Shown one piece after another: positions 8,011 to 17,251 of a stretch of DNA of 64,000 nt (positions within the stretch are counted from its first letter, which is position 1; the number at the start of each line of letters is the position of its first letter). Source of the stretch: Micromonospora sp. NBC_00421 (lineage in GTDB: Bacteria > Actinomycetota > Actinomycetes > Mycobacteriales > Micromonosporaceae); the NCBI RefSeq assembly GCF_036017915.1, contig NZ_CP107929.1, forward strand, positions 124,001 through 188,000, read 5' to 3'. Position numbers and translations under genes: made by a program. Under the pieces are notes generated by a model. That model searched no databases. It was given only the letters and a program-made list of their open reading frames with translations, and was not told the DNA's origin.

Positions 8011-8175
8011 AACCCACATCGGTGGGCGGAAGGTATGGACATCGATATAGGTCGCCATTAATGTTCGTGGCATCACGAGTGTGTTTCGTCATGGTGAACC
8101 GGCGGCGCGGTGACCTATCGACGAGAGTGACCCTACGGCGGCGGCTCCGCGCCCCCGACCGAGGGGAGACCCGGC

Positions 8176-8220
8176 CGACCGGCACTCGGCCGACTGGCAT
8201 TCGACCGACTGGCACCCGGT
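8176..8220. repeat. 15-bp tandem repeat, three units
   Basis: Imperfect units cgaccggcactcggc, cgactggcattcgac and cgactggcacccggt lie head to tail at 8176-8220, in the leader of the dehydrogenase gene. The unit length is a multiple of three but no supported gene covers it. Confidence 0.75.
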
Positions 8221-8325
8221 CGACCCTGCCGTGTGTCCACCACCACCCACCACCACCCCCGGCATCCGGCGCGGCGGCGCGGGCTCCGCCCTGGCCGTGA
8301 TCCGTCAGGAGAGGACAGCCCAGCA

Positions 8326-11199
8326 ATGTCCACAAAGGACCAAAATATCCATCGTCGCCGACGGTGGCTCTCCTCCGCCGCGGTGCTGCTCCTGGCCGCG
8401 ACGGCCGGCACGGTCACCGCCACCACCGGCCCGACCGCCCTCGGCGGTCCCGCCCCGGCCGCCGCGCACACCATCAACGCCAGCGACTTCCAGCAGGTCG
8501 AGTTGGCCCGCGGCGTCGGCGAGATGGGCGAGCCGATGTCGCTCGCCGTGCTGCCGGACCGCTCCGTGCTGCACACCGCCCGCAACGGCACCGTACGTCG
8601 CACCGACTCCGCCGGCGTCACCCGTGTGGTCGGCACCATCCCCGTCTACACCCACGACGAGGAGGGGTTGCAGAGCCTCGGGGTCGACCCGAACTTCGCC
8701 ACCAACCGGTACATCTACCTCTACTACGCGCCGCCGCTGTCCACCCCCGGCGGCGACGCGCCCGCCACCGGCACCAACTGGTCCGCCTGGCAGGGCGTGA
8801 ACCGGCTGTCCCGCTTCACCCTGAACGCCGACTTCACCCTCAACCAGGCCAGCAAGGTCGACGTGCTGGACGTCGGGACGGACCGGGGTATCTGCTGCCA
8901 CGTCGGCAGCGACATGGACTTCGACGCCGCCGGGAACCTCTACCTGTCCACCGGCGACGACTCCAACCCCTTCGACTCCGCCGGCTACTCGCCCCTCGAC
9001 GAACGGACCAACCGCAACCCGGCGTACGACTCCCAGCGCGGTGCCGGCAACACCAACGACCTGCGTGGCAAGCTCCTGCGGATCAAGGTGAACGCCGACG
9101 GGTCGTACTCCATCCCGAGTGGGAACCTGTTCCCCCCCGGCACCGCGAAGACCCGCCCCGAGATCTACGCGATGGGCTTCCGCAACCCGTTCCGGATCAG
9201 CGTCGACAAGCCCACCGGCATCGTCTACGTCGGCGACTACGGCCCGGACGCCGGCAGCACCAACGCCAACCGGGGGCCCTCCGGCCAGGTCGAGTTCAAC
9301 CGGGTCACCGGCCCGGGCAACTACGGCTGGCCGTACTGCACCGGCACCAACACCACGTCCGAGACGTACAACGAGTGGAACTTCGCCACCAACTCCACCG
9401 GCCCCAAGTACAACTGCACCGGCGGGCCGACAAACAACTCGTTCCGCAACACCGGCCTGGGCACCCTCCCGCCGGCCAAGCCCTCCTGGATCAAGTACGG
9501 CGGCGACTCCGGCAGCCCGCCCGCCTTCGGCGGCGGCTCCGAGTCCCCGGCGGCCGGCCCGGTCTACCGGTACGACCCGAACAACCCCTCGGCGACGAAG
9601 TTCCCGCAGACCTTCGACGGGCAGTTCTTCGCCACCGAGTTCGGCCGGGGCTGGATCAAGCCGATCCACCTCAACGCCGACGGGTCGCCCGGCACCATCG
9701 ACAGCTTCCCCTGGGTGGGCAAGCAGGTGATGGACTCCGCGTTCGGCCCCGACGGGGCGTACTACGTGCTGGACTACGGCACCGGCTACTACAACGGTGA
9801 CGCCAACTCCGCCCTGTACCGCTTCGACTACGTCGGGGTCGGCAACCGGGCGCCGGCCGCCCGGGCGAGCGCCGACCGGACCTCCGGTCCCGCGCCGCTG
9901 ACCGTGAACTTCTCCTCGGCCGGATCCGCCGACCCCGAGGGTGGGGCGCTTACCTACTCGTGGGCGTTCGGCGACGGCACCACCTCCACGGCGGCCAACC
10001 CGACCAAGACGTACACCGCGGACGGCTCGTACACCGCGACGCTCACCGTACGGGACCCGCAGGGGGCGACCGGCACGAACAGCGTGACGGTCAGCGTCGG
10101 CAACACCGCCCCGACTGTCACGATCAACAGCCCCGGCGACGGCTCGCTGTTCTCCTTCGGTGACACCGTGCCGTTCAACATCACCGTCACCGACCCCGAG
10201 GACGGCACTGTCGACTGCACCAAGGTCAAGATGACCTACGTGCTCGGCCACGACCAGCACGGTCACCAGATCACCTCGGTCAACGGCTGCTCCGGCTCGA
10301 TCACCATCCCGGTCGACGGCGAGCACGACGACGCGGCGAACATCTTCGCCATCTTCGACGCCGAGTACACCGACGCCGGTGGGCTCACCACGCACACCCA
10401 GCACACCCTCCAGCCCCGGCACCGGCAGGCCGAGCACTACAAGACCTCGTCCGGCATCGCCACCTTCGACAAGACCCCCGCCGAGGGTGGGAAGACCGTC
10501 GGGAACATCGAGAACGGGGACTGGATCGGGTTCACGCCGTACCGGGTGGGCAACGTCACCTCGTTCACCGCCCGGGTCTCCTCGGCCGGCGCCGGCGGCA
10601 CCATCCAGCTCCGCGCCGGCTCGGCCACCGGCACCGTCCTCGGGCAGGCCAACGTGCCGGTCACCGGCGGTTGGGACGTCTTCACCACGGTCACCGGCAC
10701 GGTCTCCGGCGCACCCACCGGCACCACCACGCTCTACGTGACCTTCGCCGGTGGCACCGGGTTGCTCTACGACCTGGACGCGTTCACCCTGAACACCGGC
10801 ACCGTCACGCCGGGCAACGGCACCGGGCCGATCAAGGGCCTGGCCGGCAAGTGTCTGGACGTGCGCAACGCGGCCACCGCCGACGGCACCCAGGTCCAGA
10901 TCCTCACCTGCAACGGTGGGGCCGGGCAGACCTGGACGGTGACTCCGAACGGCCCGATCAAGGCGCTCGGCAAGTGCCTGGACGTCAACGGCGGCGGCAC
11001 CGCCGACGGTACGAAGATCCAGCTCTGGACCTGTACCGGTGGCACCCCGCAGGTCTGGTCGGCGCAGGCCGACGGCACCCTGCGCAACCCCGCCTCCGGC
11101 AAGTGCCTCGACGTCTCCGGCAACAGCTCCGCCGACAGCACGGTGGTCCTGCTGTGGACCTGTAGCGGCGCCGCGAACCAGAAGTGGACCCTGCCCTGA
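8326..11199 (+). CDS. secreted PQQ-type glucose/sorbosone dehydrogenase with PKD, CBM6 and ricin lectin
   Basis: A 957-residue exported protein. A signal peptide (RRRRWLSS then a hydrophobic run ending near AAAHTINA) leads into a beta-propeller of the glucose/sorbosone dehydrogenase type (about 55-505; EEGLQSLGVDP, DRGICCHVGSDMDF, RGKLLRIK, GFRNPFRISVD). Then come a PKD domain (506-590), an Ig-like segment, a CBM6-like module (about 700-820, QAEHYKTSSG) and a C-terminal ricin-B beta-trefoil (828-957) with repeated KCLDV and QxW motifs. It probably oxidises sugars outside the cell while bound to polysaccharide. ATG 8326 follows a good ribosome site (caggagagg). A longer upstream frame was rejected because it lies before the signal peptide. 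Confidence 0.88.
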   Translation: MSTKDQNIHRRRRWLSSAAVLLLAATAGTVTATTGPTALGGPAPAAAHTINASDFQQVELARGVGEMGEPMSLAVLPDRSVLHTARNGTVRRTDSAGVTRVVGTIPVYTHDEEGLQSLGVDPNFATNRYIYLYYAPPLSTPGGDAPATGTNWSAWQGVNRLSRFTLNADFTLNQASKVDVLDVGTDRGICCHVGSDMDFDAAGNLYLSTGDDSNPFDSAGYSPLDERTNRNPAYDSQRGAGNTNDLRGKLLRIKVNADGSYSIPSGNLFPPGTAKTRPEIYAMGFRNPFRISVDKPTGIVYVGDYGPDAGSTNANRGPSGQVEFNRVTGPGNYGWPYCTGTNTTSETYNEWNFATNSTGPKYNCTGGPTNNSFRNTGLGTLPPAKPSWIKYGGDSGSPPAFGGGSESPAAGPVYRYDPNNPSATKFPQTFDGQFFATEFGRGWIKPIHLNADGSPGTIDSFPWVGKQVMDSAFGPDGAYYVLDYGTGYYNGDANSALYRFDYVGVGNRAPAARASADRTSGPAPLTVNFSSAGSADPEGGALTYSWAFGDGTTSTAANPTKTYTADGSYTATLTVRDPQGATGTNSVTVSVGNTAPTVTINSPGDGSLFSFGDTVPFNITVTDPEDGTVDCTKVKMTYVLGHDQHGHQITSVNGCSGSITIPVDGEHDDAANIFAIFDAEYTDAGGLTTHTQHTLQPRHRQAEHYKTSSGIATFDKTPAEGGKTVGNIENGDWIGFTPYRVGNVTSFTARVSSAGAGGTIQLRAGSATGTVLGQANVPVTGGWDVFTTVTGTVSGAPTGTTTLYVTFAGGTGLLYDLDAFTLNTGTVTPGNGTGPIKGLAGKCLDVRNAATADGTQVQILTCNGGAGQTWTVTPNGPIKALGKCLDVNGGGTADGTKIQLWTCTGGTPQVWSAQADGTLRNPASGKCLDVSGNSSADSTVVLLWTCSGAANQKWTLP

Positions 11200-11258
11200 C
11201 CTGACGGGCGCGGGACCGGCCCGTCCGGTCCCGCGCCCCCGGCGTACTGGAGCACTAC

Positions 11259-12971
11259 ATGAGACTCTTCCGACCCATCCTCGGCGCGGCCGCAGCCGTC
11301 CTCGCCGCTATCGCCTGCACCACCCCGGCCACCCCGGCGTCGGCCGCCGACGCCGCCTACGACGTGCTGGTCTTCTCCAAGACCGCAGGCTTCCGGCACG
11401 ACTCCATCGCGGTCGGCACGCAGGCCATCCGCGAGCTGGGCGCGGCGAACAACTTCACCGTCACCGCCACCGAGGACGGCAACCAGTTCACCACCGCCAA
11501 CCTCTCCCGGTTCGAGGCGGTGATCTTCCTCAACACCACGGGTGACGTGCTCAACGCCAGCCAGCAGACCGCCTTCGAGTCGTACATCGGCGCCGGTGGC
11601 GGGTACGTCGGTGTGCACTCCGCCGCCGACACCGAGTACGACTGGCCGTTCTACGGCAACCTGGTCGGCGCGTGGTTCGCCTCCCACCCGGCGATCCAAC
11701 AGGCCACCGTACGGGTGGAGGACCGGGCGCACGCGGCCACCGCCCACCTCGGCCCGACCTGGCAGCGCACCGACGAGTGGTACAACTTCCGCACCAACGC
11801 CCGCTCCACCGCGCACGTGCTGGCCAACCTCGACGAGTCGTCGTACTCGGGCGGTGGGATGGGGGCCGACCACCCGCACGTCTGGTGCAAGACGTACAGC
11901 GGTGGCCGGTCCTTCTACACCGGCGCCGGGCACAACCAGTCGGCGTACTCCGAACCGGCCTTCCGGGCCCACCTGCTCGGCGGCATCCGGTACGCGGCCG
12001 GCCGGACGAAGGCCGACTGCCGGCCGGAGACCGGCTACACCGCCCTCTACAACGGCTCGACCAACGGCTGGTCGCAGGCCGGGCCGGGGAGCTTCACCAA
12101 CTCCAACGCCACCCTCAGCTCGGTCGGCGGGCTGGGCATGCTCTGGTACAGCGCGAAGCAGTTCACCAACTACTCGCTGAAGCTGGACTGGAAGGTGGAC
12201 GGGGACGACAACTCCGGGGTCCTCATCGGCTTCCCGCCGTCGAGCGACCCGAACTCGGCGATGGACAACGGCTACGAGGTGCAGATCGACGCCACCGACA
12301 CCGTCGACCGGACCACCGGCTCGGTCTACTCGTTCCAGGCCGCCGACCAGGCGGCCCGGGACGCGGCGCTGAACCCGCCGGGGGAGTGGAACACCTACGA
12401 GCTGCTGGTCGAGGGGGAACGGCTCCAGGTCTTCCTCAACGGGTCGAAGATCAACGATTTCACCAACACCAACCCGGTCCGCTCGCTCGCCGGCCACATC
12501 GGCATCCAGAACCACGGCACCGGTGACGACGCCTCGTTCCGCAACATCCGGATCAAGGAGTTGGGCGGCACCACGCCGACCAACGGCACCGGCCCGATCA
12601 AGGGGCTGGGCGGCAAGTGCCTGGACGTCCGCAACGGCGCCACCGCCGACGGCACCCAGATCCAGATCTTCACCTGCAACGGCAGCGCCCGGCAGACCTG
12701 GACGGTGACCCCGAACGGCCCGATCAAGGCGCTCGGCAAGTGCCTCGACGTCTCCGGTGGCGGCACCGCCAACGGCACCAAGATCCAGCTCTGGACCTGC
12801 ACCGGCGGCACCCCGCAGGTCTGGTCGGCCCAGTCCGACGGCACCCTGCGCAACCCCGCCTCCGGCAAGTGCCTGGACGTGTCCGGCAACAGCTCCGCCG
12901 ACAGCACCGTGGTCCTCCTCTGGACCTGCAACTCCTCCGCCGCCAACCAGAAATGGACCCTCCCCCAGTAA
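11259..12971 (+). CDS. secreted ThuA / 3-keto-disaccharide hydrolase (DUF1080) protein with ricin lectin
   Basis: A 570-residue exported protein. A signal peptide (residues 1-29, ending PATPASAA) precedes a ThuA-like glutamine-amidotransferase fold (31-245; VLVFSKTAGFRHDSI, GGYVGVHSAADTEYDWPFY). A DUF1080/3-keto-disaccharide hydrolase jelly roll follows (about 260-435; LKLDWKVDGDDNSGVLIGFP, GHIGIQNHG), then a ricin-B trefoil (440-570). DUF1080 enzymes hydrolyse 3-oxo-glycosides. Downstream of a sugar dehydrogenase this suggests an extracellular oxidise-then-hydrolyse route for glycosides. The lectin tail differs from that of the preceding protein at only about a dozen positions, pointing to duplication or gene conversion. 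Confidence 0.87.
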   Translation: MRLFRPILGAAAAVLAAIACTTPATPASAADAAYDVLVFSKTAGFRHDSIAVGTQAIRELGAANNFTVTATEDGNQFTTANLSRFEAVIFLNTTGDVLNASQQTAFESYIGAGGGYVGVHSAADTEYDWPFYGNLVGAWFASHPAIQQATVRVEDRAHAATAHLGPTWQRTDEWYNFRTNARSTAHVLANLDESSYSGGGMGADHPHVWCKTYSGGRSFYTGAGHNQSAYSEPAFRAHLLGGIRYAAGRTKADCRPETGYTALYNGSTNGWSQAGPGSFTNSNATLSSVGGLGMLWYSAKQFTNYSLKLDWKVDGDDNSGVLIGFPPSSDPNSAMDNGYEVQIDATDTVDRTTGSVYSFQAADQAARDAALNPPGEWNTYELLVEGERLQVFLNGSKINDFTNTNPVRSLAGHIGIQNHGTGDDASFRNIRIKELGGTTPTNGTGPIKGLGGKCLDVRNGATADGTQIQIFTCNGSARQTWTVTPNGPIKALGKCLDVSGGGTANGTKIQLWTCTGGTPQVWSAQSDGTLRNPASGKCLDVSGNSSADSTVVLLWTCNSSAANQKWTLPQ

Positions 12972-13018
12972 CCCACCCCAACCCCAACCCCACCCGGGCT
13001 CCCGCCCGTGGTTCGCAT

Positions 13019-13081
13019 CGGTGATCAAGAGGTTTGCGTCACGACGGTCGGCCCGACATGACGCAAACCTCTTGATCACCG
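13019..13081. repeat. extragenic stem-loop repeat, copy 1 (23-bp perfect arms)
   Basis: Arms 13019-13041 and 13059-13081 are perfectly complementary over 23 bp with a 17-nt loop; the core is GTGATCAAGAGGTTTGCGTC. A near-identical element sits at 55024-55085. It lies 47 bp after the ThuA-protein stop and could terminate transcription, but the conserved arm sequence suggests a dispersed repeat family. Confidence 0.85.
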
Positions 13082-13124
13082 GGGGCAGGGTGGGGGTTGG
13101 GCGGTTGGGGGGTGGGGGCTGCCG

Positions 13125-13130
13125 TACGTT
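13125..13130 (+). promoter_or_regulatory. -10 box for a leaderless histidine kinase mRNA
   Basis: TACGTT is followed by 6 nt (ggcggg) and then the ATG at 13137. This is the spacing expected if transcription starts at the A of ATG. The same geometry recurs at 25357, 40470 and 41958. Confidence 0.5.
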
Positions 13131-13136
13131 GGCGGG

Positions 13137-14363
13137 ATGGAAGGCATCGTGCGGTGGCGGCGGGCCGTACGGGGACACCCGGCGGTCGCCGACGTGCTGC
13201 TGGCGGCGCTGTTGTTCGTGGTCAGCCTGCTGCCGGTGAACCCGCCGGGCGGCGCGTCCCGCGCCCCGCTCGCCGTCGGCACGGTGCTCTTCGCCCTGGC
13301 CGGCTGCGGTGCCCTGGCGTTGCGTCGCCGTCGTCCCCTGGCGGTGCTGGGCACGGTCACGGTGCTGGTGGTGGCCGCCCTGCTGCTCGGCTTCGTCCGC
13401 GGCCCCTTCATGATCATCGTGGCCATCGCCGCGTACACCGTGGCCTCCCGGACGGATCGGTGGACCGCCTGGGTGACCGGGACCGGTGCCGCACTCGCCA
13501 TCGGCGCGACCGCGGTGTTCGTCCTGGGTGTCTCCTGGGTCCGGCCGGAGATCGTGGTGCTGCTGCTCTGGTTCGGCTTCGCGGTGGCCGGCGGCGACGC
13601 GGTGCGCAGCCGTCGGGCGTACGTGGCGGTGCTGGAGGAACGGGCCCGTCGTGCGGAGCAGACCCGCGAGGAGGAGGCGCTGCGCCGGGTGGCGGAGGAA
13701 CGGCTGCGCATCGCCCGGGAGCTGCACGACGTGGTCGCCCACCACATCGCCCTGATCAACGTGCAGGCCGGGGTCGCCGGGCACCTGCTGTCCGGGCAGC
13801 CCGAAGCGGCCCAGGAGGCGCTCGGGCACGTCCGCGCCGCCAGCCGGACCGTCCTCGACGAGTTGGCGACCCTGCTCGGGGTGCTGCGCGGTGCCGGGGA
13901 GAACGACAGCCCCACCGAGCCGGCCCCCAGCCTGAACCGCCTCGACGCGCTGGTCGAGGGCTTCAGCACCGGTCAGCCGGTGCGTTGGACGGTCGCCGGG
14001 CAACCCCGGCCGCTGCCCACCGCCGTGGACGTCGCGGCGTACCGGATCGTGCAGGAGTCGTTGACCAACGCCTACCGGCACGCCCCCCGGGCGGCCGTCG
14101 CCGTCCGCCTGGGCTACGGACCGGCCGGGGTCACCGTCGAGGTACGCGACGACGGAACCCCCCGGCCGGAGGGTGGGCCGACGGGTGGTGAGCCGGTGAC
14201 CGGGGCGACCGGACGGTCCCGCGGAGCGGGCACCGGGCTCGGGCTGATCGGGATGCGGGAACGGGCCGAGACCGTCGGTGGCACCTTCTCCGCCGGCCCT
14301 CTTCCGGACGGTGGCTGGCAGGTCCGTGCCGAACTGCCCGCCCCCGAGGAGCTGGCCGAGTGA
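13137..14363 (+). CDS. NarL-type sensor histidine kinase
   Basis: A 408-residue membrane histidine kinase. Four to six hydrophobic segments occupy residues 20-165, followed by a coiled linker rich in Arg and Glu. The HisKA_3 dimerisation helix has the phospho-acceptor His197 in ARELHDVVAHH. The HATPase domain is shown by AAYRIVQESLTNAYRHA, VEVRDDG and GLGLIGMRERAE. There is no extracellular sensor domain, so it probably senses within the membrane. It autophosphorylates and passes phosphate to the overlapping response regulator. Start is supported by the leaderless -10 spacing. Confidence 0.92.
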   Translation: MEGIVRWRRAVRGHPAVADVLLAALLFVVSLLPVNPPGGASRAPLAVGTVLFALAGCGALALRRRRPLAVLGTVTVLVVAALLLGFVRGPFMIIVAIAAYTVASRTDRWTAWVTGTGAALAIGATAVFVLGVSWVRPEIVVLLLWFGFAVAGGDAVRSRRAYVAVLEERARRAEQTREEEALRRVAEERLRIARELHDVVAHHIALINVQAGVAGHLLSGQPEAAQEALGHVRAASRTVLDELATLLGVLRGAGENDSPTEPAPSLNRLDALVEGFSTGQPVRWTVAGQPRPLPTAVDVAAYRIVQESLTNAYRHAPRAAVAVRLGYGPAGVTVEVRDDGTPRPEGGPTGGEPVTGATGRSRGAGTGLGLIGMRERAETVGGTFSAGPLPDGGWQVRAELPAPEELAE

Positions 14364-15040
14364 CGATCAGGGTCCTCCTGGCCGACGACCAGACGCTGCT
14401 GCGGGCCGGATTCCGGGTACTGGTCGAATCCGCTGCGGACCTGAGCGTGGTCGGCGAGGCGGCCTCCGGGCGGGAGGCCGTCGACCTGACCAGGCAGACC
14501 CGGCCCGACGTGGTGCTGATGGACATCCGGATGCCCGGACTGGACGGCATCGCCGCCACCCGGGAGATCAGCGGTGACGACGACCTGGTCGGCGTACGGG
14601 TGTTGATCCTGACCACCTTCGAAATGGACGAGTACGTCTTCGAGGCGCTCCGCGCCGGGGCGAGCGGGTTCCTCGGCAAGGGGGTGGAGCCCACCGAGTT
14701 GCTGGACGCGATCCGGACCGTGGCGGCCGGCGAGGCGCTGCTGTCGCCGCGAGCGACCCGGGGACTGATCGCCCGGTTCCTGTCCCAGCCGCAGCCGGAC
14801 CCACGGGTCGACCCGGTGCGGCTGCGGGTGCTCACCGAGCGGGAGCGGGAGGTGGTGACCCTGGTCGCCGGTGGGTTGTCCAACGAGCAGATCGCCGCTC
14901 ACCTGGTGGTGTCGCCGCTGACCGCGAAGACCCACGTCAACCGGGCGATGACGAAGCTGGGCGCGCGGGACCGTGCGCAACTCGTCGTGCTCGCGTACCA
15001 GAGTGGTCTGGTGCGGGTCGCGGACCCGCCGACCCGCTGA
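14360..15040 (+). CDS. NarL/FixJ-family response regulator
   Basis: A 226-residue regulator. The receiver domain has the acidic pair at Asp9/Asp10 and the phospho-acceptor Asp55 in VVLMDIRMPG, with Thr and Lys switch residues in ILTTF and GFLGKGV. The LuxR-type helix-turn-helix follows (LTEREREVVTLVAGGLSNEQIA, then SPLTAKTHVNRAMTKLGARDR). GTG 14360 overlaps the kinase stop by 4 bp, so the pair is co-translated. The adjacent ABC exporter with a palindrome in its promoter is the probable target, which is inference from position. Confidence 0.94.
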   Translation: MTIRVLLADDQTLLRAGFRVLVESAADLSVVGEAASGREAVDLTRQTRPDVVLMDIRMPGLDGIAATREISGDDDLVGVRVLILTTFEMDEYVFEALRAGASGFLGKGVEPTELLDAIRTVAAGEALLSPRATRGLIARFLSQPQPDPRVDPVRLRVLTEREREVVTLVAGGLSNEQIAAHLVVSPLTAKTHVNRAMTKLGARDRAQLVVLAYQSGLVRVADPPTR

Positions 15041-15086
15041 TCCCCCGGCCCGTGGTGCGTCCGCTGCGGTAGCCGGGGCGGCCGGC

Positions 15087-15102
15087 TACCACCATGGTGG
15101 TA
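15087..15102. promoter_or_regulatory. 16-bp palindrome before the ABC exporter
   Basis: TACCACCATGGTGGTA is a perfect 16-bp dyad, 61 bp upstream of the ATP-binding protein start and just after the response regulator gene. It is a plausible binding site for that regulator, because NarL/FixJ proteins bind short inverted repeats. Confidence 0.55.
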
Positions 15103-15163
15103 CGCACAGGTGTCTGCCGACAGCCGACGCCACGAGCGGGGTGCCCGAGCCATCGTTGGTCAC

Positions 15164-16105
15164 ATGATCGAAGTGACCGACCTCAGCAAGCGTTACGGCG
15201 ACAAGGTCGCCGTCGACTCCCTGACCTTCCAGGTCAAGCCGGGGATCGTCACCGGCTTCCTCGGCCCCAACGGTGCCGGTAAGTCCACCACCATGCGGAT
15301 GATCCTCGGCCTGGACGCCCCGACCACCGGCACGGTCACCGTCAACGGCCGGCGGTACGCCGACCACCCCGCCCCCCTGCGCGAGATCGGCGCGCTGCTG
15401 GAGGCGAAGGCGGTGCACACCGGCCGGTCCGCCCGCAACCACCTGCTCGCGATGGGGGCCACCACGGGCATCGGCCGACGCCGGGTCGACGAGGTGATCG
15501 ACCTGGTGGGCCTGCACGAGGTGGCCGGCAAGCGGGCCGGCGGCTTCTCGCTCGGCATGGGCCAGCGGCTCGGCATCGCCGCTGCGCTGCTCGGCGACCC
15601 GAAGGTGGTGATGCTGGACGAGCCGGTCAACGGCCTCGACCCGGAGGGCATCCGGTGGATCCGCGATCTGCTGAAGGGCCTCGCCGCCGAGGGCCGGACG
15701 GTCTTCGTCAGCTCGCATCTGATGAGTGAGATGGCCCAGACCGCCGAACATCTGATCGTCGTCGGCCGGGGACGGCTGATCGCCGACATCTCGGTCGAGG
15801 AGTTCACCCGGCAGGGCACCCGCAACGCGGTGCGGGTCCGCTCACCGCAGGCCAGCGTGCTGCGTGAGCTGCTCGTCGGCCCGGATGTGACGGTGACCGC
15901 AGGCGAGCCCGGACTGCTGGAGGTGACCGGCCTGGGCCGGGAGCAGATCGGCGACCTGGCCGCCACGGCCGGTCTCACCCTGCACGAACTCGCTGCCGTC
16001 GAGGCGTCCCTGGAAGAGGCGTTCATGACGATGACCCGGGACGCCGTCGAGTACCCCACCGAACCCGTCGTCGCCGTGCCGGTGGCGGCCGGAAGGAGCA
16101 ACTGA
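15164..16105 (+). CDS. ABC exporter ATP-binding protein
   Basis: A 313-residue ATPase of the DrrA/CcmA-like export class. Walker A is GPNGAGKST (34-42), the signature loop is FSLGMGQRLGIA, Walker B is VVMLDEP and the switch His is in VSSHL. A C-terminal extension of about 90 residues is typical of this class. ATG 15164 begins directly at MIEVTDLSKRYGDK; the longer upstream reading would overlap the palindrome. It powers the permease encoded by the next gene, whose ATG overlaps this stop by 1 bp. The substrate is unknown; the linked two-component system suggests envelope stress or drug response. Confidence 0.92.
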   Translation: MIEVTDLSKRYGDKVAVDSLTFQVKPGIVTGFLGPNGAGKSTTMRMILGLDAPTTGTVTVNGRRYADHPAPLREIGALLEAKAVHTGRSARNHLLAMGATTGIGRRRVDEVIDLVGLHEVAGKRAGGFSLGMGQRLGIAAALLGDPKVVMLDEPVNGLDPEGIRWIRDLLKGLAAEGRTVFVSSHLMSEMAQTAEHLIVVGRGRLIADISVEEFTRQGTRNAVRVRSPQASVLRELLVGPDVTVTAGEPGLLEVTGLGREQIGDLAATAGLTLHELAAVEASLEEAFMTMTRDAVEYPTEPVVAVPVAAGRSN

Positions 16106-16938
16106 TGACCAGCGCCACGCTCACCCGGGCGTCCGTGCCCACCGACGCCCGGGTCACCTGGTGGCGGGTGGTCCACGCAGAGTGGATCAAGTTCCGTTCG
16201 CTCCGGTCGTCCCTGATCATGCTGGCCGCCACCGTGGCCGTCCTGGTGGGTCTGGGCCTGGCGTTCTCCGCTGTGCTGGCGAACAACCCGCCCACCCCCG
16301 GCGCCCCGCCTCCGCCCGGGCCGCCGGGGACGTCCCTGCTCGAGCCGCTCGGGGTCAGCCTCGGCGGGGTCAACCTGGCGCAACTGCTCATCGGCACGCT
16401 CGGCGTGCTGCTGGTGGCGGGGGAGTACGGCACCGGCATGATCCGGTCGTCACTGGCCGCCGTGCCGAAGCGCTGGCCGGTGCTCGGTGCGAAGGTGGTC
16501 GTGCTGGCCGGTGTCTCGCTGGCGGCGCTGGTGCCGGCCGTGCTGCTCACCTTCCTCGGCGGGCAGCACATCCTCGGCACGGACGGGATCTCCCTCGGCG
16601 ACGACGGGGTGCTGCGTGCGGTCCTCGGCGCGGCCGGCTACCTGGCCGGGGTGGGGGTGCTCGGCGTGGCGCTCGGTGCCCTGCTGCGCAACACCGCCGG
16701 TGGGATCACCAGCGTGGTGGCCCTGCTGCTCGTGGTGCCCGGACTCACCTCGCTCCTGCCGGACAGTTGGTCGGACGCCGTCACGCCCTACCTGCCGTCG
16801 AACGCCGGGCAGGCGTTGATGTCGATCGGATCGAACCCGGACCTGCTCTCCCCGGGCGCAGGGCTGGCCGTGTTCGTGGGCTGGTTGGCGGTCCTGGCCA
16901 GCGCGGCGGCGATCCTGCTGCGGAGGCGGGACGCCTGA
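16105..16938 (+). CDS. ABC-2 type permease
   Basis: A 277-residue membrane protein with about six hydrophobic segments, the first at residues 38-60 after WWRVVHAEWIKFRSLRSS, a start typical of ABC-2 permeases. A Pro-rich extracytoplasmic loop (PPTPGAPPPPGPPG) follows helix 1, and the chain ends in the basic RRRDA. It pairs with the preceding ATPase (TGATG overlap) to form an exporter. Gene order kinase-regulator-ATPase-permease is a common actinomycete export-response unit. Confidence 0.9.
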   Translation: MTSATLTRASVPTDARVTWWRVVHAEWIKFRSLRSSLIMLAATVAVLVGLGLAFSAVLANNPPTPGAPPPPGPPGTSLLEPLGVSLGGVNLAQLLIGTLGVLLVAGEYGTGMIRSSLAAVPKRWPVLGAKVVVLAGVSLAALVPAVLLTFLGGQHILGTDGISLGDDGVLRAVLGAAGYLAGVGVLGVALGALLRNTAGGITSVVALLLVVPGLTSLLPDSWSDAVTPYLPSNAGQALMSIGSNPDLLSPGAGLAVFVGWLAVLASAAAILLRRRDA

Positions 16939-17251
16939 TCCGACGGCTCGGCTGGACGCCGTCCCGACGGGTTCCCGACGGCGTCGGCCGGGCCGTCGGG
17001 CACCCGCCCGCCGAGGCCGCGTTCCGAGCGACGGCCGGACCCGGGCCTCTTCCCTGTCCGGTCCGGCGGCCCTAGAGTGGGTTCGGCGACCGTACGGTGG
17101 CCGGTGACCCGACGGGAGGCGCAACCCGTTGGGCCCAGGTGCGCGTGCATCCACCGGTGATCCGGCACGGCCGCCGACGTACCGGCCCGGCCCGGTCCCC
17201 TCGCCCCGGTCCCGCCCAGGAATCCCCACCACAACAGGGGAGAGACAGACG
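16939..17251. other. 313-bp gap before the sugar isomerase gene
   Basis: No gene is supported. TAGAGT at 17073-17078 could be a -10 box, giving a leader of roughly 165 nt for the gene at 17252. No strong hairpin or operator was seen. Confidence 0.4.

Larger units (their letters stand above)
7654..8325. other. 672-bp intergenic region with repeats and operator-like sites
   Basis: I see no convincing gene here. It holds the terminator hairpin, two mirror-image TTCATCWGATGAA palindromes, a short direct repeat of cgttgcgggcgagc at about 7814-7850, an AT-richer stretch near 8035-8095 and a 15-bp triplicated repeat. It most likely carries the promoter and control sites of the secreted dehydrogenase gene at 8326. 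Confidence 0.6.

Noticed and set aside
8022..8300. Possible small gene before the dehydrogenase
   Set aside because: The frame is short and low-complexity (RPTGTRPTG from the 15-bp tandem repeat), with no ribosome site.
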